From CAVSJR01 sp963728285 (GTDB lineage Bacteria > Actinomycetota > UBA4738 > HRBIN12), in assembly GCA_963728285.1 (NCBI GenBank), contig CAVSJR010000001.1, positions 248,001 to 312,000 of the forward strand: a DNA stretch of 64,000 nucleotides, written 5' to 3'. The position numbers were made by a program, and so were the translations under genes. The number at the start of each line of letters is the position of its first letter. Positions within the stretch are counted from its first letter, which is position 1. A model generated the notes under the pieces. It saw only the letters and a list, made by a program, of their open reading frames with translations, was not told the origin of the DNA and did no database searches. Positions 63,846 to 64,000 of the stretch are shown one piece after another.

Positions 63846-64000
63846 GCACCGCGTCGCTGTGGGTCGGCGGCGCCCGGCCGCGAACCCTGGGAGCGGGCGT
63901 CATCCCGGTCGTCGTCGGCACCGCGGTCGCGCCCACGACGATCCCATGGAGGGCCGCGGCGGCCCTGGCGGTCGGGCTGGGCCTCCAGGTGGGCGTCAAC
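63842..64000 (+). CDS. menA: 1,4-Dihydroxy-2-naphthoate polyprenyltransferase (N-terminal part)
   Basis: The first 53 codons of a membrane prenyltransferase; the rest is beyond the window. From GTG 63842, overlapping the menB stop as GTGA, the protein reads W-V-G-G-A-R-P-R-T-L-G-A-G-V-I-P, then a hydrophobic helix and a second ending in LQVGVN. The ARPRTLxA start and LQxGVN are typical of actinobacterial MenA, which attaches the isoprenoid tail to DHNA. Context (menE, menB) supports this. Confidence 0.87.
   Translation, partial: MSTASLWVGGARPRTLGAGVIPVVVGTAVAPTTIPWRAAAALAVGLGLQVGVN

Noticed and set aside
5..64000. Programmed +1 frameshifting as a general mechanism
   Set aside because: Sites share no slippery codon, zero-frame stop or stimulatory element, and occur in unrelated genes while many neighbours (purL, purC, purA, dnaB, pump 1) are intact.

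Overview
The window is GC-rich (roughly two-thirds G+C by eye), compact, chromosomal housekeeping DNA from a bacterium that looks like an uncultured Actinomycetota. The signs are the dnaK-grpE-dnaJ-hspR order, a tRNA Glu-Asp-Phe cluster, PurS/PurQ/PurL as separate proteins, an actinobacterial-type Dcd, MenA/B/E, many GTG starts, and several genes whose -10 box sits right at the start codon (leaderless mRNAs). I see no insertion sequence, phage, CRISPR array or rRNA.

Layout. 1-9600 (minus strand) is an envelope/efflux block: a sensor kinase and response regulator, two CusA/CzcA-like RND pumps separated by a very short adaptor-like lipoprotein, and a further lipoprotein cut by the left edge. 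9.9-16 kb is mixed: an MBL-fold hydrolase, a GIN-domain lipoprotein, a small repeat protein, a PhoX-type phosphatase, DUF192 and unknown proteins. Three tRNAs lie at 15.9-16.1 kb. 17-21.1 kb holds a 2-oxoacid dehydrogenase E1-alpha/E1-beta/E2 operon translationally coupled to a BtuF-like binding protein. 22.4-34 kb is the purine pathway (purA-D-E-B-C-S-Q-L, then purF-M, all minus), joined by 4-base overlaps. 34-38.4 kb has dodecin, a DUF2090 aldolase-like protein, an MFS exporter and LemA. 38.4-42.6 kb is the DnaK operon ending in its repressor gene hspR. 42.9-47.8 kb is a cytosolic kinase/regulator pair followed by a large HEAT-repeat protein. 47.8-53.3 kb has dcd, trpD, a GH15 glycosidase, a DHA2 MFS pump and tRNA-Gly. 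53.3-57.7 kb is replication and translation: nth, dnaB, rplI, rpsR, ssb, rpsF. The right end has panB, a methyltransferase, another kinase/regulator pair with a clear terminator, and menE / menB-menA (menA cut by the right edge).

The dominant oddity is technical: about 22 places where a conserved gene changes frame, nearly all explained by one extra base, several in G or C runs. In every split gene the corrected length is a multiple of three. I annotate each as one gene with an interrupted frame; sequencing or assembly error is more likely than real pseudogenes. The most interesting biological candidates are a PurE inside the purine operon that lacks the catalytic His motif, the paired RND pumps with a stripped-down adaptor, and a HEAT-repeat protein downstream of a cytosolic two-component pair.
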